DNA from: Thermobrachium celere DSM 8682
GTDB taxonomy: Bacteria; Bacillota; Clostridia; Clostridiales; Caloramatoraceae
Direction of reading: 5' to 3'
Assembly: GCF_000430995.1 (NCBI RefSeq)
Contig: NZ_HF952018.1
Location: 806,386-870,385, forward strand
DNA length: 64,000 bases
Part shown: positions 1 through 9,749 of the stretch, one piece after another
How the letters are laid out: each line of letters starts with the position of its first letter
Numbering within the stretch: the stretch's first letter is position 1
Made by a program: the position numbers and the translations under genes
Notes under the pieces: model-generated
What the model was told of the DNA's origin: nothing
Databases searched by the model: none
The model's input: only the letters and a program-made list of their open reading frames with translations

Positions 1-107
1 GTTTTTATGCAGTTTTTTATTTAGAGGGAATTACTCTAATATAATGTTTATATGCTATAGAGACATAAATACTTTACGTGTCTTTTACATTAAACTATCC
101 TATTTTA

Positions 108-137
108 TTGATTAAATATAAAAAATAAGGATATAAT
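108..137 (+). promoter_or_regulatory. Predicted sigma-A promoter for comM
   Basis: TTGATT at 108-113 and TATAAT at 132-137 are separated by 18 bases. The pair lies 35 bases before the comM start. The rest of 1-171 holds only a short TTAGAG/CTCTAA inverted repeat (about 21-39), and I see no gene in it. Confidence 0.5.
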
Positions 138-171
138 TAACAATAAATTATTTATGTATAGGGGGAAAACT

Positions 172-1692
172 ATGATAAGTAGAGTTAACTCTATTTGTTT
201 AATGGGAATGGATGGATATGTAATTGATATTGAAGTGGATATACAAACAGGGTTACCTACGTTTAATATGGTTGGACTTCCGGATGCGGTTATAAAGGAG
301 TCAAAGGAAAGAGTTAAAAGTGCAATAAAAAATTCATATTTAGAGTTTCCAAGAGGAAAGGTTTTAGTTAATTTTGCACCAGCAGCGCTAAAAAAAGAAG
401 GTAATCATTTAGATTTGCCTATAGCTGTCTCCATTTTAAAGGCAAATGATCAAATAAAAGCAGATTTAAATGGAGATATTTTTATTGGTGAGTTGGCTTT
501 AAATGGTGAAATACGTAGTGTAAAAGGTATACTTCCTATGATAATTGAAGCTAGATCAAAAGGTTTTAAGAGGGCGTTTATCCCAATAGATAATGTTAAT
601 GAAATAAAAATGATAGATGGCATTGACATATATGCAGTAAATGATTTAAAGGAATTGATCCATTTTTTAAATTCAGAAATACAAATTGATAAGGTTGAAA
701 ATATAAAATATGATGTAAAGAGTGCAAAACATAATGTTGATTTTAATGAAGTTAAAGGACATAGTTTTGCAAAAAGAGCTGTTGAAATTGCAGCAGCAGG
801 CTTTCATAACATTTTAATGTATGGTCCTCCTGGTTCAGGGAAAACTATGATAGCTCAAAGAATACCTACAATACTTCCATATTTAACATATGAAGAAAGT
901 CTTGAAGTATCAAAGGTTTACAGTATAGTAGGTGGGCTTAAGGATACAGACATGATATTTTTACCTCCCTTTAGGAATCCACATGTCAATGTTTCGACAA
1001 ACTCACTCATTGGAGGAGGTACTGTTCCAATACCTGGTGAAGTTTCCTTGGCACATAATGGCGTTTTATTTTTAGATGAATTTACTGAATTTAAAAAGGA
1101 AAGCTTGGAGGCATTAAGGCAACCACTTGAGGATGGCGTTGTTACCATTTCAAGAGTTAAGGCAAAATATACATTTCCAGCTAGATTTATGCTTGTTGCT
1201 GCAATGAATCCATGTCCATGTGGTTATTATGGTTCAAATATAAAGGAATGTAAGTGTACAGAAATACAGATTAAAAATTATTTATCGAGAATTTCAGGTC
1301 CTATTTTAGATAGAATAGATATACATATAGAGCTTAATCCAGTAAAATTTGAAGAGTTAAATAGTGATGATAAAGAGATAAGCTCTGCAGAAATTTTAGA
1401 GAGAGTTATCAAGGCAAGGTATATTCAAAAAGAGAGGTTTAAAGGCGAAGGAATTTTGTACAATTCTCATATGAAATCAAAACATATTAAAAAGTATTGT
1501 AAGTTAGATAAAGATGCAGAGTCTATTTTAGAAAGTGCATATAAAAAATACAATATGACAACAAGATCATATACTAAAATTTTAAAGATTTCACGTACTA
1601 TTGCTGATTTGGATAATAGTGAAATAATTGGACTTAAGCATATTGCAGAGGCACTCCAATATAGAAAATTAGATGGAACTTTAATTAAATAG
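172..1692 (+). CDS. comM: YifB/ComM-family Mg-chelatase-like AAA+ ATPase
   Basis: This 506-residue protein belongs to the YifB/ComM family. ComM proteins act as hexameric branch-migration helicases that help integrate single-stranded DNA during natural transformation, a role shown in proteobacteria and inferred here. The N-terminal third is the Lon-protease-like ChlI domain. A Mg-chelatase AAA+ domain follows, with Walker A GPPGSGKT near residue 218 and Walker B LFLDEF near residue 300. CPCGYYG and a CKC downstream of it look like a cysteine cluster. An ATG at 154 is also in frame, but the one at 172 has GGGGGAAA 3-10 bases upstream and gives the usual MISRVNS start. It precedes dprA, a second transformation-linked gene, with only a few bases between them. 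Confidence 0.92.
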   Translation: MISRVNSICLMGMDGYVIDIEVDIQTGLPTFNMVGLPDAVIKESKERVKSAIKNSYLEFPRGKVLVNFAPAALKKEGNHLDLPIAVSILKANDQIKADLNGDIFIGELALNGEIRSVKGILPMIIEARSKGFKRAFIPIDNVNEIKMIDGIDIYAVNDLKELIHFLNSEIQIDKVENIKYDVKSAKHNVDFNEVKGHSFAKRAVEIAAAGFHNILMYGPPGSGKTMIAQRIPTILPYLTYEESLEVSKVYSIVGGLKDTDMIFLPPFRNPHVNVSTNSLIGGGTVPIPGEVSLAHNGVLFLDEFTEFKKESLEALRQPLEDGVVTISRVKAKYTFPARFMLVAAMNPCPCGYYGSNIKECKCTEIQIKNYLSRISGPILDRIDIHIELNPVKFEELNSDDKEISSAEILERVIKARYIQKERFKGEGILYNSHMKSKHIKKYCKLDKDAESILESAYKKYNMTTRSYTKILKISRTIADLDNSEIIGLKHIAEALQYRKLDGTLIK

Positions 1693-1701
1693 GTGATTAA
1701 T

Positions 1702-2763
1702 ATGAATAACGTGTATGAGTTGTGGTTTTTTATGCTCAAAATTAATAGAAAAAAGAAGCTGGATATACTTAAAATAGTAAATCCAGAGGAATTATATAAA
1801 ATGAAAATAGATGAGACAATCAATATGGGTATAGATTTTATAACTGCTGAATATATTTCAAAAAATAAGAGTCTAGAAGAGGTTCAAAATTTACAAAAAT
1901 ATTTAAAGAGTAAAAATATAAATTTTTTATTTTACAATAGTGAATTTTATCCACAAACATTGAAATATATTGAAGATGCACCAATAGGACTATTTTATAT
2001 GGGTAATATTAATTTCCCTAATAATTTATTAGCAATTGTAGGATCAAGAAAGGCCACAAGTTATGGTAAAACTACAGCATATAAAATGAGCTATGAATTA
2101 TCAAAATATGAAATTGGAATAGTAAGTGGAATGGCAAGAGGAATTGATACAGAAGCACATTTGGGGTCATTAGATGCAGGTGGATATACAATTGCTGTTT
2201 TGGGGTCAGGGTTTGATAATATATATCCTAAGGAAAATATAAAATTATTAAATAGGATTATAGATAACGGATGTGTTTTAACAGAGTATTTACCAAATAT
2301 TAAACCGTATGGTTATAATTTCCCAGAAAGAAATAGAATAATAAGTGGGTTATCAAAGGCTGTTTTGGTTGTAGAAGCAAGTATTAACAGTGGTTCAATG
2401 ATTACAGTTAACTGTGCTTTAGAACAAGGAAAAGATGTATATGCAATCCCAGGTGATATCTATAAGGAGACAAGTAGAGGATGTAATAAATTAATTAAAG
2501 AAGGGGCAAAGTTAATTGATTCAGTTGATGATATTTTGTATGAATTCGGAATAAGAGCAGAAAATAGTCAATATAATATAGAATTAGATGAGTGTGAGCA
2601 AAGGATATTGGAGTGTATCAGTGAGGGAAAAATTACATTTGAACAGATAAAAAATAAGTGCAAAATGGAAACAAGTTTTCTATTGACTAAATTGACTTTG
2701 TTAGAATGTAGAGGAATTATTAAAAGATTATATGGGGGAAATTATGTTCTTTTAAAATCTTGA
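1702..2763 (+). CDS. dprA: DNA-processing protein DprA (Smf)
   Basis: This 353-residue protein loads RecA on incoming single-stranded DNA in transformable bacteria and is widely conserved even where competence is unknown. An N-terminal helical region precedes the Rossmann-like DprA domain, which has GSRKATSYG, SGMARGIDTEAH and AVLGSGFDNIYP motifs between about residues 110 and 195. A winged-helix C-terminus follows from about 290. The start is the ATG at 1702, because AGGTG at 1691-1695 is its ribosome-binding site and overlaps the comM stop. The GTG at 1693 lies inside that site. Probably cotranscribed with comM. Confidence 0.94.
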   Translation: MNNVYELWFFMLKINRKKKLDILKIVNPEELYKMKIDETINMGIDFITAEYISKNKSLEEVQNLQKYLKSKNINFLFYNSEFYPQTLKYIEDAPIGLFYMGNINFPNNLLAIVGSRKATSYGKTTAYKMSYELSKYEIGIVSGMARGIDTEAHLGSLDAGGYTIAVLGSGFDNIYPKENIKLLNRIIDNGCVLTEYLPNIKPYGYNFPERNRIISGLSKAVLVVEASINSGSMITVNCALEQGKDVYAIPGDIYKETSRGCNKLIKEGAKLIDSVDDILYEFGIRAENSQYNIELDECEQRILECISEGKITFEQIKNKCKMETSFLLTKLTLLECRGIIKRLYGGNYVLLKS

Positions 2764-2787
2764 TTTTATTAAATTTTCTGTTATAAT
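2760..2787 (+). promoter_or_regulatory. Predicted promoter for topA
   Basis: TTGATT (2760-2765) and TATAAT (2782-2787) are 16 bases apart and overlap the end of dprA. Transcription would begin about 30 bases before the topA start codon. Confidence 0.5.
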
Positions 2788-2822
2788 ACATTTATTGCTA
2801 AATAGTTACTGGAGGTGTTAGA

Positions 2823-4874
2823 ATGGCTCAATCTTTGGTAATAGTTGAGTCACCTGCAAAAGCAAAAACAATAGGGAAGTTTTTAGGTAAAGGATATAAA
2901 ATTGCAGCTTCAATGGGTCATGTTAGAGATTTGCCTAAAAGTCAATTAGGCGTTGATATAGATAATAATTATGAACCTAAATATATAACTATAAGAGGAA
3001 AAGGTAAGCTTCTTGAGGAGTTAAAAAAAGAAGCAAAAAAATGTGACAAAGTATTTCTTGCAACAGACCCAGATAGGGAGGGAGAGGCTATATCTTGGCA
3101 CCTTGCCACCATTCTGGGCCTTAATTTTGATGAAGAGTGCAGGATTGAGTTCCATGAAATAACTAAGAAGGCTTTAAGTGAAGCGATAAAGCATCCAAGA
3201 AGGATTAATATGAATCTTGTGAATGCACAGCAAGCTAGAAGAGTTTTAGATAGACTAGTTGGTTACGAAATCAGCCCAATTCTTTGGAAAAAAATAAAAT
3301 GGGGTTTATCTGCAGGTAGAGTACAATCTGTGGCTGTTAAACTTATATGTGAAAGAGAACAGGAAATTAAAAACTTTATTCCTGAAGAGTATTGGTCAAT
3401 TACAGCAAAGCTTAAAAATAAAAATAAGCAATTTGAAGCAAAATTTTATGGCAAGGGAAAAGAAAAAATTGAGCTTAAGAACAAGGAACAAGTGGATGAA
3501 ATATTACATAATCTAAAGGATTCAAGATTTATTGTTTCAAATATAAAAAAGCAGGAAAAGAAAAAGAGCCCTATGCCACCATTTACAACTAGTACATTGC
3601 AACAAGAAGCATTTAAAAAATTAAATTTTACAACTAAAAAGACAATGTCAGTTGCACAACAATTGTATGAAGGTATCGACATTTCAGGCGAAGGTACAGT
3701 GGGTTTAATTACATATATGAGAACAGATTCAGTAAGAGTGTCAGAAGAAGCACAAAAAGAGGCTAGGGAATATATTACAACGAATTTTGGATTAGAATAT
3801 GTTCCTAAGACAATAAAGAGCTATAAAACAAAAGGAAATGCACAGGATGCACATGAGGCAATAAGGCCTACATCGGTTTTTAGACATCCTGATGCAATTA
3901 AGGATTCTTTAACTAATGATCAATATAAACTTTACAGTTTAATTTGGAATAGATTCATAGCAAGCCAAATGTCTGATGCTGTATATGATACAACATCAGT
4001 TGACATAACAGCAGGTGACTATTTATTTAAAGTTAGCGGAAGTATATTGAAATTTAATGGATATTTATCAGTATATCAAACAGATGATGAAGAACAAGAA
4101 ACAAAACTTCCTGAACTTCAATTAAATGATATATTAACACTTGTAAATATTGATAGTAAACAACATTTTACACAACCACCATCAAGATATACTGAAGCTA
4201 CATTAGTTAAAGTTTTAGAAGAAAAAGGTATTGGAAGACCTAGTACATATGCACCTATTATTAGCACAATTTTAGAACGTGGGTATGTCGAAAAAGATAA
4301 AAAATTTTTAGTACCAACTGATTTAGGAATAATTGTAACTGAGTTATTAAATGAAAACTTTAAAGATATAGTAGATGTTGAGTTTACTGCTGAAATGGAA
4401 AAAAAATTAGACCAAATAGAAGAAGGCGTTGAAAACTGGGTTGAAGTAGTTGATTCATTCTTTAAGCCTTTAAAAAGGCAGATTGAACTAGCAGAGCAAA
4501 ATATTTCAAAAATAACACTTGAGGAAAAGGTTGAGGTTACAGATGTTATTTGTGAAAAATGTGGTAGAAACATGGTTGTAAAGAAGAGTAAGTATGGTAA
4601 ATTTTTAGCGTGTCCTGGTTATCCAGAATGTAAAAACACAAAACCCATTGTTGACGAAATAGATGTTAATTGTCCATTATGTGGAGGTAAAGTGGTTATA
4701 AAGAAGAGTAAAAAAGGTAAAGTTTTTTATGGATGTAGTAACTTCCCAGAATGTAATTTTGTAAGCTGGGATAAACCAACAAACGAAAAATGTCCAAAAT
4801 GTGGTCAAATTTTATATGAAAAAAATGTTAAAGGCGAAAAAAAGCTAGTATGCATAAACAAAAATTGCAAATAA
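2823..4874 (+). CDS. topA: DNA topoisomerase I
   Basis: This 683-residue type IA topoisomerase relaxes negatively supercoiled DNA. The N-terminal Toprim domain starts SLVIVESPAKAKTIGKFLG and contains the acidic TDPDREGEA motif. The catalytic tyrosine is Tyr298 in TYMRTDS. The C-terminus (about residues 578-683) carries three Cys4 zinc ribbons of the CxxCG type. Length matches Firmicute TopA. GGAGGTG sits 7-13 bases before the ATG. In B. subtilis trmFO and xerC lie between topA and hslV; neither is present here. Confidence 0.97.
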   Translation: MAQSLVIVESPAKAKTIGKFLGKGYKIAASMGHVRDLPKSQLGVDIDNNYEPKYITIRGKGKLLEELKKEAKKCDKVFLATDPDREGEAISWHLATILGLNFDEECRIEFHEITKKALSEAIKHPRRINMNLVNAQQARRVLDRLVGYEISPILWKKIKWGLSAGRVQSVAVKLICEREQEIKNFIPEEYWSITAKLKNKNKQFEAKFYGKGKEKIELKNKEQVDEILHNLKDSRFIVSNIKKQEKKKSPMPPFTTSTLQQEAFKKLNFTTKKTMSVAQQLYEGIDISGEGTVGLITYMRTDSVRVSEEAQKEAREYITTNFGLEYVPKTIKSYKTKGNAQDAHEAIRPTSVFRHPDAIKDSLTNDQYKLYSLIWNRFIASQMSDAVYDTTSVDITAGDYLFKVSGSILKFNGYLSVYQTDDEEQETKLPELQLNDILTLVNIDSKQHFTQPPSRYTEATLVKVLEEKGIGRPSTYAPIISTILERGYVEKDKKFLVPTDLGIIVTELLNENFKDIVDVEFTAEMEKKLDQIEEGVENWVEVVDSFFKPLKRQIELAEQNISKITLEEKVEVTDVICEKCGRNMVVKKSKYGKFLACPGYPECKNTKPIVDEIDVNCPLCGGKVVIKKSKKGKVFYGCSNFPECNFVSWDKPTNEKCPKCGQILYEKNVKGEKKLVCINKNCK

Positions 4875-4944
4875 TAAAATCAGAAAAATTGTACAAATTT
4901 AATTGTCAATTTTAAAAAATATGTCGAAAAATATAAAAAAATTG

Positions 4945-4973
4945 TTGCATTATGTTTTTTAGTATGTTATATT
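4945..4973 (+). promoter_or_regulatory. Predicted promoter for hslVU-codY
   Basis: TTGCAT (4945-4950) and TATATT (4968-4973) are separated by 17 bases, 75 bases before the hslV start. The remaining 4875-5048 intergenic DNA is AT-rich; I see no convincing terminator or CodY box in it. Confidence 0.5.
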
Positions 4974-5048
4974 TATATTGCAGATGGGAAATAAACAATT
5001 CAAAAAATTAAAAAAATTGTTTTAAGCTTTGTATTGGGGGTTATTTGT

Positions 5049-5579
5049 ATGTTTAGAGCAACGACTATTGTTGCTGTTAAAAAGGGAAATTGTGTAGCAA
5101 TTGCAGGTGATGGACAAGTAACTTTTGGTGAAAGTACTATCATTAAATCAACTGCAAACAAAATAAGAAAGATTTATAACGATAAAGTATTAATTGGATT
5201 TGCAGGTTCTGTAGCAGATGCATTTTCACTGGCAGAGAAATTTGAAGATAAGCTAGTTGAGTTTAATGGAAACTTAAGAAAGGCAGCAGTAGAACTGGCT
5301 AATTTTTGGAGAAGCGATAAAGCCCTAAGAAAGTTAGAGGCTTTGATGATAGCAGCAGATAAAGAAACGCTCCTTATTATATCTGGTGGTGGAGAAGTTA
5401 TAGAGCCTGATGATGGAATTGCTGCAGTTGGATCAGGTGGAATGTATGCTTTAGCTGCGGCAAGGGCATTGATGCATAATACGGATTTAACTCCAAAGGA
5501 GATAGCTTATAAATCACTTGTAATTGCTTCTGAGATATGTGTTTATACAAATAGCAATATTAATGTGTTGGAATTATAA
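5049..5579 (+). CDS. hslV: ATP-dependent protease peptidase subunit HslV (ClpQ)
   Basis: This 176-residue N-terminal-nucleophile peptidase forms the proteolytic core that HslU unfoldase docks on. The sequence begins [10 protein letters not shown] and continues with AGDGQVTFG. By family precedent the peptide before the Thr-Thr pair is removed to expose a threonine nucleophile, unlike the serine used by B. subtilis CodW. The ATG at 5049 is preferred over an upstream in-frame TTG (5034) because GGGGGTT at about 5036-5042 is its ribosome-binding site. hslU follows 19 bases later. Confidence 0.94.
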   Translation: MFRATTIVAVKKGNCVAIAGDGQVTFGESTIIKSTANKIRKIYNDKVLIGFAGSVADAFSLAEKFEDKLVEFNGNLRKAAVELANFWRSDKALRKLEALMIAADKETLLIISGGGEVIEPDDGIAAVGSGGMYALAAARALMHNTDLTPKEIAYKSLVIASEICVYTNSNINVLEL

Positions 5580-5598
5580 GCTGAGGGGGATAAGGTAT

Positions 5599-6987
5599 AT
5601 GAAACAGCTTACTCCTAAAAAGATTGTTGAAGAATTAGATAAGTATATAATTGGACAAGAAGAAGCTAAAAAAATGGTTGCCGTGGCTTTAAGAAATAGA
5701 TATAGAAGAAGGCTAGCACCAGAATATATAAAAGAAGACATAATACCTAAAAACATATTAATGATAGGACCAACTGGAGTTGGTAAGACAGAGATTGCAA
5801 GAAGACTGGCTAAATTGGTTAATGCCCCTTTTGTAAAAGTAGAGGCCACTAAATTTACTGAAGTAGGTTACGTTGGTAGGGATGTGGATTCAATCATTAG
5901 GGATTTAGTAGAAAACTCAATAAGGCTAGTGAAGGAAGAAAAATTTAAGGAAGTAGAGGAGAAGGCATTAGAATTAGCAAAACAAAGAATTGTAGATGTT
6001 ATTGCGCCACTTCCAAATAGAAAAAACAACAAAAACCCATTTGATTATATTTTCGGATTTCAAAACGATAATAAACATGTAACATATCATGAAAGTGACG
6101 AGGAGATTAATTTAAAACGTCAACAGATTATGCAACAGCTTGAACAAGGATTACTTGATAATATGGAAATAGAAATTGAATTAGAAGATAATGCGGCATT
6201 GCCTTTTGAGGTAATTGCAGGTGGCAATGTAAGCGATCTAAACATTAATTTTGAAGATATATTAGGGGGAATTTTCCCTAAAAAGAAAAAGAATAAAAAG
6301 GTTAAAGTAAAAGAAGCTATAAATATATTTAAAAATGAAGAGGCCAATAAACTTCTTGATATAGATGAAATAAATAAAATTGCTGTAAAAAGAGCAGAAG
6401 AAGATGGAATAGTGTTTATAGATGAAATTGATAAAATTGCAGGTAGAAATAATACCCATGGCCCAGACGTCTCAAGGGAAGGAGTACAGAGAGATATACT
6501 TCCAATAGTTGAAGGCAGTACAGTAAATACAAAATATGGGCCAGTAAAAACTGATCATATTTTATTTATAGCAGCTGGTGCCTTTCATGTTTCTAAAGTA
6601 TCAGATTTAATACCTGAACTTCAGGGAAGATTTCCTGTAAGGGTTAAACTAAATGATTTAACTAAACAGGACTTTATAAAAATCTTAAAAGAGCCAAAGA
6701 ATGCTTTAATTAAACAGTATATTGAGCTTTTAAAGGTTGAAGGTATAGAACTTGTATTTACAGATGACGGAATAGAAGAAATTGCTGAGATCTCTTATAA
6801 GATGAATTTGACTAATGAAAATATTGGAGCTAGAAGGCTTCATACTGTTATTGAACAGGTATTACTAGATATATCTTTTGAAGCTCCAGACGTTGAAGAT
6901 AAGACTATTATAATAGATAGAGAATATGTTAGAGAAAGAACAAAAGATCTAATAAAAAATACTCAAGAAAAAAACTATATAATATAG
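5599..6987 (+). CDS. hslU: ATP-dependent protease ATPase subunit HslU (ClpY)
   Basis: This 462-residue AAA+ unfoldase feeds substrates to HslV. Walker A GPTGVGKT lies near residues 56-63 and Walker [10 protein letters not shown] near 272-280. Between them is the family I-domain with a lysine-rich stretch ([12 protein letters not shown]). The open frame extends upstream into hslV, but GAGGGGGA at 5583-5590 places the start at the ATG at 5599, giving the normal [14 protein letters not shown] beginning. Operon with hslV and codY. Confidence 0.96.
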   Translation: MKQLTPKKIVEELDKYIIGQEEAKKMVAVALRNRYRRRLAPEYIKEDIIPKNILMIGPTGVGKTEIARRLAKLVNAPFVKVEATKFTEVGYVGRDVDSIIRDLVENSIRLVKEEKFKEVEEKALELAKQRIVDVIAPLPNRKNNKNPFDYIFGFQNDNKHVTYHESDEEINLKRQQIMQQLEQGLLDNMEIEIELEDNAALPFEVIAGGNVSDLNINFEDILGGIFPKKKKNKKVKVKEAINIFKNEEANKLLDIDEINKIAVKRAEEDGIVFIDEIDKIAGRNNTHGPDVSREGVQRDILPIVEGSTVNTKYGPVKTDHILFIAAGAFHVSKVSDLIPELQGRFPVRVKLNDLTKQDFIKILKEPKNALIKQYIELLKVEGIELVFTDDGIEEIAEISYKMNLTNENIGARRLHTVIEQVLLDISFEAPDVEDKTIIIDREYVRERTKDLIKNTQEKNYII

Positions 6988-7003
6988 AAAGGAGAAGGTG
7001 ATT

Positions 7004-7783
7004 ATGTATAGTTTACTAGAGAAGACAAGAATTTTAAATAAAATACTACAAAAGTCAGCTACTGAGCCTGTTGTGTTTAACGATATCTGCAAAACTTTAA
7101 GTGATGTTATGAACTGTAATGTATATGTTGTAAGTAGAAAAGGAAAAATACTAGGATATCAAATAAGAGATGAGTTTGAGTGTGAAATTGTTAAGAATAC
7201 TATTATTAAAGAACAAAAGTTCCCAGAAGAATACAATAATAGCCTATTACAAATTAATGAAACTAAGCCAAATGTTAAGTCCAAGGGAATATGTGTATTT
7301 GAAAATGATGTTAAGTGTCTTTTCGAAAACAAGATAACAACAATTGTACCAATTATAGGTAACAGAGAAAGATTAGGAACATTACTTATAGCAAGATTTG
7401 GTGAAGAATTTACAGATGAAGACCTAGTACTAGCAGAATATAGTGCTGCAATTGTAGGTATGGAAATTATAAGATCAAAACAAGATGAAATTGAAGAAGA
7501 AGCTAGAAAGAAGGCAGTAGTTCAATTAGCAATAGGTACACTTTCATATTCTGAACTTGAAGCGGTTGAACATATCTTTAATGAGTTAGATGGTAATGAG
7601 GGACTACTTGTAGCAAGTAAGATTGCAGATAAAGTAGGCATAACAAGATCAGTTATAGTTAATGCACTAAGAAAATTTGAAAGTGCTGGAGTAATAGAAT
7701 CAAGATCATTAGGTATGAAGGGTACTCATATAAAAATATTAAATGACAAATTATTAGAAGAATTAAAGAAGCTAAGAAGCTAA
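7004..7783 (+). CDS. codY: GTP-sensing global transcriptional repressor CodY
   Basis: This 259-residue regulator senses GTP and branched-chain amino acids and controls nutrient-limitation genes. The N-terminal GAF domain (about 1-155) has the CodY-typical [13 protein letters not shown] segment. The C-terminal winged helix (about 195-255) includes [20 protein letters not shown]. The start is the ATG at 7004 with GGAGAAGG upstream; the in-frame GTG at 6998 overlaps that site. It ends the hslVU-codY operon, the same order as B. subtilis clpQY-codY. Confidence 0.96.
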   Translation: MYSLLEKTRILNKILQKSATEPVVFNDICKTLSDVMNCNVYVVSRKGKILGYQIRDEFECEIVKNTIIKEQKFPEEYNNSLLQINETKPNVKSKGICVFENDVKCLFENKITTIVPIIGNRERLGTLLIARFGEEFTDEDLVLAEYSAAIVGMEIIRSKQDEIEEEARKKAVVQLAIGTLSYSELEAVEHIFNELDGNEGLLVASKIADKVGITRSVIVNALRKFESAGVIESRSLGMKGTHIKILNDKLLEELKKLRS

Positions 7784-7803
7784 TTTTTAGCTTCTTTATT
7801 TTG
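7775..7803 (+). terminator. Rho-independent terminator of hslVU-codY
   Basis: AGAAGCTA and TAGCTTCT form an 8-bp stem around a 5-base loop, followed by TTATTTTG. The left arm overlaps the codY stop codon. Confidence 0.7.
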
Positions 7804-7845
7804 ACTAAAAATGAATAATTTTTTCTTTATTTGTTAAAATAATTA

Positions 7846-7874
7846 TTGATATTATTAAAAAGGTGTGTTATACT
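7846..7874 (+). promoter_or_regulatory. Predicted strong sigma-A promoter for rpsB
   Basis: TTGATA (7846-7851) and TATACT (7869-7874) with an exact 17-base spacer. Predicted transcription start is near 7881, leaving a leader of about 100 nt before rpsB. Confidence 0.75.
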
Positions 7875-7894
7875 ACTAATCGTGAAAAAACACA

Positions 7895-7954
7895 CACTCT
7901 ACAATTTTTAAAAGGGTGCCTGTAATAAGGCCTTTTAAAAAAATGAGTAGAGTG
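7895..7954 (+). promoter_or_regulatory. Structured 5' leader of rpsB (candidate S2 autoregulatory RNA)
   Basis: Two nested helices are visible. The outer one pairs CACTCTAC (7895-7902) with GTAGAGTG (7947-7954). The inner one is a perfect 11-bp helix between 7905-7915 (TTTTTAAAAGG) and 7931-7941. The loop is 15 nt, and unpaired bases at 7942-7946 separate the inner and outer right arms. The AGGAGGTG ribosome-binding site at 7968-7975 is just downstream. Structured rpsB leaders are known in Firmicutes; S2 binding here is inferred. Confidence 0.65.
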
Positions 7955-7980
7955 GAGGAATAAAACCAGGAGGTGCCTTT

Positions 7981-8679
7981 ATGTCAGTTATTCAAATGAA
8001 ACAACTATTAGAAGCTGGTGTTCATTTTGGACATCAAACAAGAAGATGGAACCCAAAAATGGCTGAGTACATCTTCACTGAAAGAAATGGAATCTACATC
8101 ATCGACCTTCAAAAGACAGTAAAGAAGTTAGAAGAAGCTTATGAATTCGTTAAGAATGCAGCAGCAGAAGGAAAGGAAATACTATTTGTAGGAACTAAGA
8201 AGCAAGCTCAAGATTCAGTTAAGGAAGAAGCCATCAGATGTAATATGCACTATGTAAATGAAAGATGGCTTGGAGGTATGTTAACAAACTTTAAGACTAT
8301 AAAGACAAGAATAGCTAGACTTGCTGAACTTGAAAGAATGGCTGAAGATGGAACATTTGATCTACTTCCAAAGAAGGAAGTTATCAAGTTAAAGCATGAA
8401 ATGGAAAAACTTCAAAAGAACTTAGGTGGTATAAAGAACCTTAAGAAGCTACCAGACGTTCTATTTGTAGTTGATCCAAGAAAGGAAAAGAATGCTGTTG
8501 CAGAAGCTAAGATACTTGGTATTCCAGTAGTTGGTATAGTTGATACTAACTGCGATCCAGATGATGTAGACTATGTAATTCCAGGTAACGATGATGCAAT
8601 AAGAGCAGTTAAGCTAATTACTTCAAAGATAGCTGATGCTGTTCTTGAAGGAAGACAAGGCGAACAATTTGCAGAATAA
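7981..8679 (+). CDS. rpsB: 30S ribosomal protein S2
   Basis: This 232-residue S2 protein binds the head/body junction of the 30S subunit. The N-terminus [20 protein letters not shown] and the internal [15 protein letters not shown] are diagnostic. The ribosome-binding site AGGAGGTG is near-perfect. Codons are biased toward AAG and AGA, consistent with high expression. tsf follows after a 65-base gap containing a stem-loop. Confidence 0.98.
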   Translation: MSVIQMKQLLEAGVHFGHQTRRWNPKMAEYIFTERNGIYIIDLQKTVKKLEEAYEFVKNAAAEGKEILFVGTKKQAQDSVKEEAIRCNMHYVNERWLGGMLTNFKTIKTRIARLAELERMAEDGTFDLLPKKEVIKLKHEMEKLQKNLGGIKNLKKLPDVLFVVDPRKEKNAVAEAKILGIPVVGIVDTNCDPDDVDYVIPGNDDAIRAVKLITSKIADAVLEGRQGEQFAE

Positions 8680-8684
8680 TATTA

Positions 8685-8721
8685 AAAGGTAAGGGTAAAG
8701 GGTATCTTAACCCTTACCTTT
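8685..8721 (+). repeat. Stem-loop between rpsB and tsf
   Basis: A perfect 12-bp stem pairs 8685-8696 with 8710-8721 around a 13-base loop (right arm ACCCTTACCTTT). It is followed by AATAACATAAGG rather than a T-run, so it is not a classical terminator. It may adjust the S2 to EF-Ts ratio by partial termination or RNA processing (inference). Confidence 0.6.
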
Positions 8722-8744
8722 AATAACATAAGGAGGAATCGGGT

Positions 8745-9662
8745 ATGCAAATTACAGCTAAGATGGTAAGTGAACTTAGAGAAAGAACAGGCGCAGGAAT
8801 GATGGATTGTAAAAAGGCTCTTGTTCAAGCTGAAGGTGATATGGAAAAAGCTATTGAAATTTTAAGAGAAAAGGGATTAGCAGCTGCTGCTAAGAAGGCA
8901 GGAAGAGTAGCTGCTGAAGGTGTTGTTGAAACATACATAACTGAAGATGGTAAAGTAGGTGCAGTTGTAGAAGTTAACTGTGAAACAGACTTTGTTGGAA
9001 AGAATGAAGACTTTGTTAACCTTGCTAAGAATTTAGCAAAGCAAGCTGCTTTATCATCAGCTAAAACAGTAGAGGAAATATTAGAAGAAAAGTACATAGC
9101 AGATGAAAACATGACAGTGAGAGAAGCTATAACATCACTAATAGCTAAGCTTGGCGAAAATATGACATTTAGAAGATTTGAAAGATTCAACGTTGAAAAT
9201 GGTGTAATCATGGACTACATCCATGGCGGTGGAAGAATTGCAGTTATGGTTCAAGTTGAAGGAGCTAACAATGAAGTTGCTAAGGAAGTTGCTAAGGAAT
9301 TAGCATTACAAATAGCTGCAGCAAATCCATTATATCTTGTAAAAGAAGAAGTACCACAAGATGTAATTGAAAAGGAAAAGGAAATATACAGACAACAAGC
9401 TCTAAATGAAGGTAAGCCAGAAAAAGTTGTTGAAAAGATGGTAGAAGGAAGACTACAAAAGTATTTCAAAGAAGTATGTCTATTAGAACAATTATGGATA
9501 AGAGATCAAGACAAGACAATAAGAAAGTTTGTTGAAGAAAAATCAAAAGAAGCAAATGCCGAACTTGTTGTTAAGAAGTTCGTAAGATTTGAAAAGGGTG
9601 AAGGTATAGAAAAGAAGGAAGAAAACTTTGCAGAAGAAGTTATGAAGCAAGCAAAAGCGTGA
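8745..9662 (+). CDS. tsf: Translation elongation factor Ts
   Basis: This 305-residue protein is the guanine-nucleotide exchange factor for EF-Tu. An N-terminal UBA-like domain carries [17 protein letters not shown]. The core has [16 protein letters not shown], and a long charged C-terminus follows. AGGAGGAA lies upstream of the ATG. Cotranscribed with rpsB, as in most bacteria. Confidence 0.98.
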   Translation: MQITAKMVSELRERTGAGMMDCKKALVQAEGDMEKAIEILREKGLAAAAKKAGRVAAEGVVETYITEDGKVGAVVEVNCETDFVGKNEDFVNLAKNLAKQAALSSAKTVEEILEEKYIADENMTVREAITSLIAKLGENMTFRRFERFNVENGVIMDYIHGGGRIAVMVQVEGANNEVAKEVAKELALQIAAANPLYLVKEEVPQDVIEKEKEIYRQQALNEGKPEKVVEKMVEGRLQKYFKEVCLLEQLWIRDQDKTIRKFVEEKSKEANAELVVKKFVRFEKGEGIEKKEENFAEEVMKQAKA

Positions 9663-9669
9663 ATCTAAA

Positions 9670-9697
9670 AGAGAACACACCTGTGTTCTCTTTTTTT
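9670..9697 (+). terminator. Rho-independent terminator of rpsB-tsf
   Basis: AGAGAACACA and TGTGTTCTCT pair perfectly (10 bp) around a 2-base CC gap (the actual loop needs opening of the top pair), then seven T residues. A strong intrinsic terminator 7 bases after tsf. Confidence 0.9.
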
Positions 9698-9749
9698 AAG
9701 AAGGATATTTTTATATTTTGTTGAATTTAATTATTGGAGGTAGTAAAGA

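Noticed and set aside
4993-5020. CodY box upstream of hslV
   Set aside because: The best 15-mer I could align to AATTTTCNGAAAATT has about four mismatches in very AT-rich DNA, which is expected by chance.
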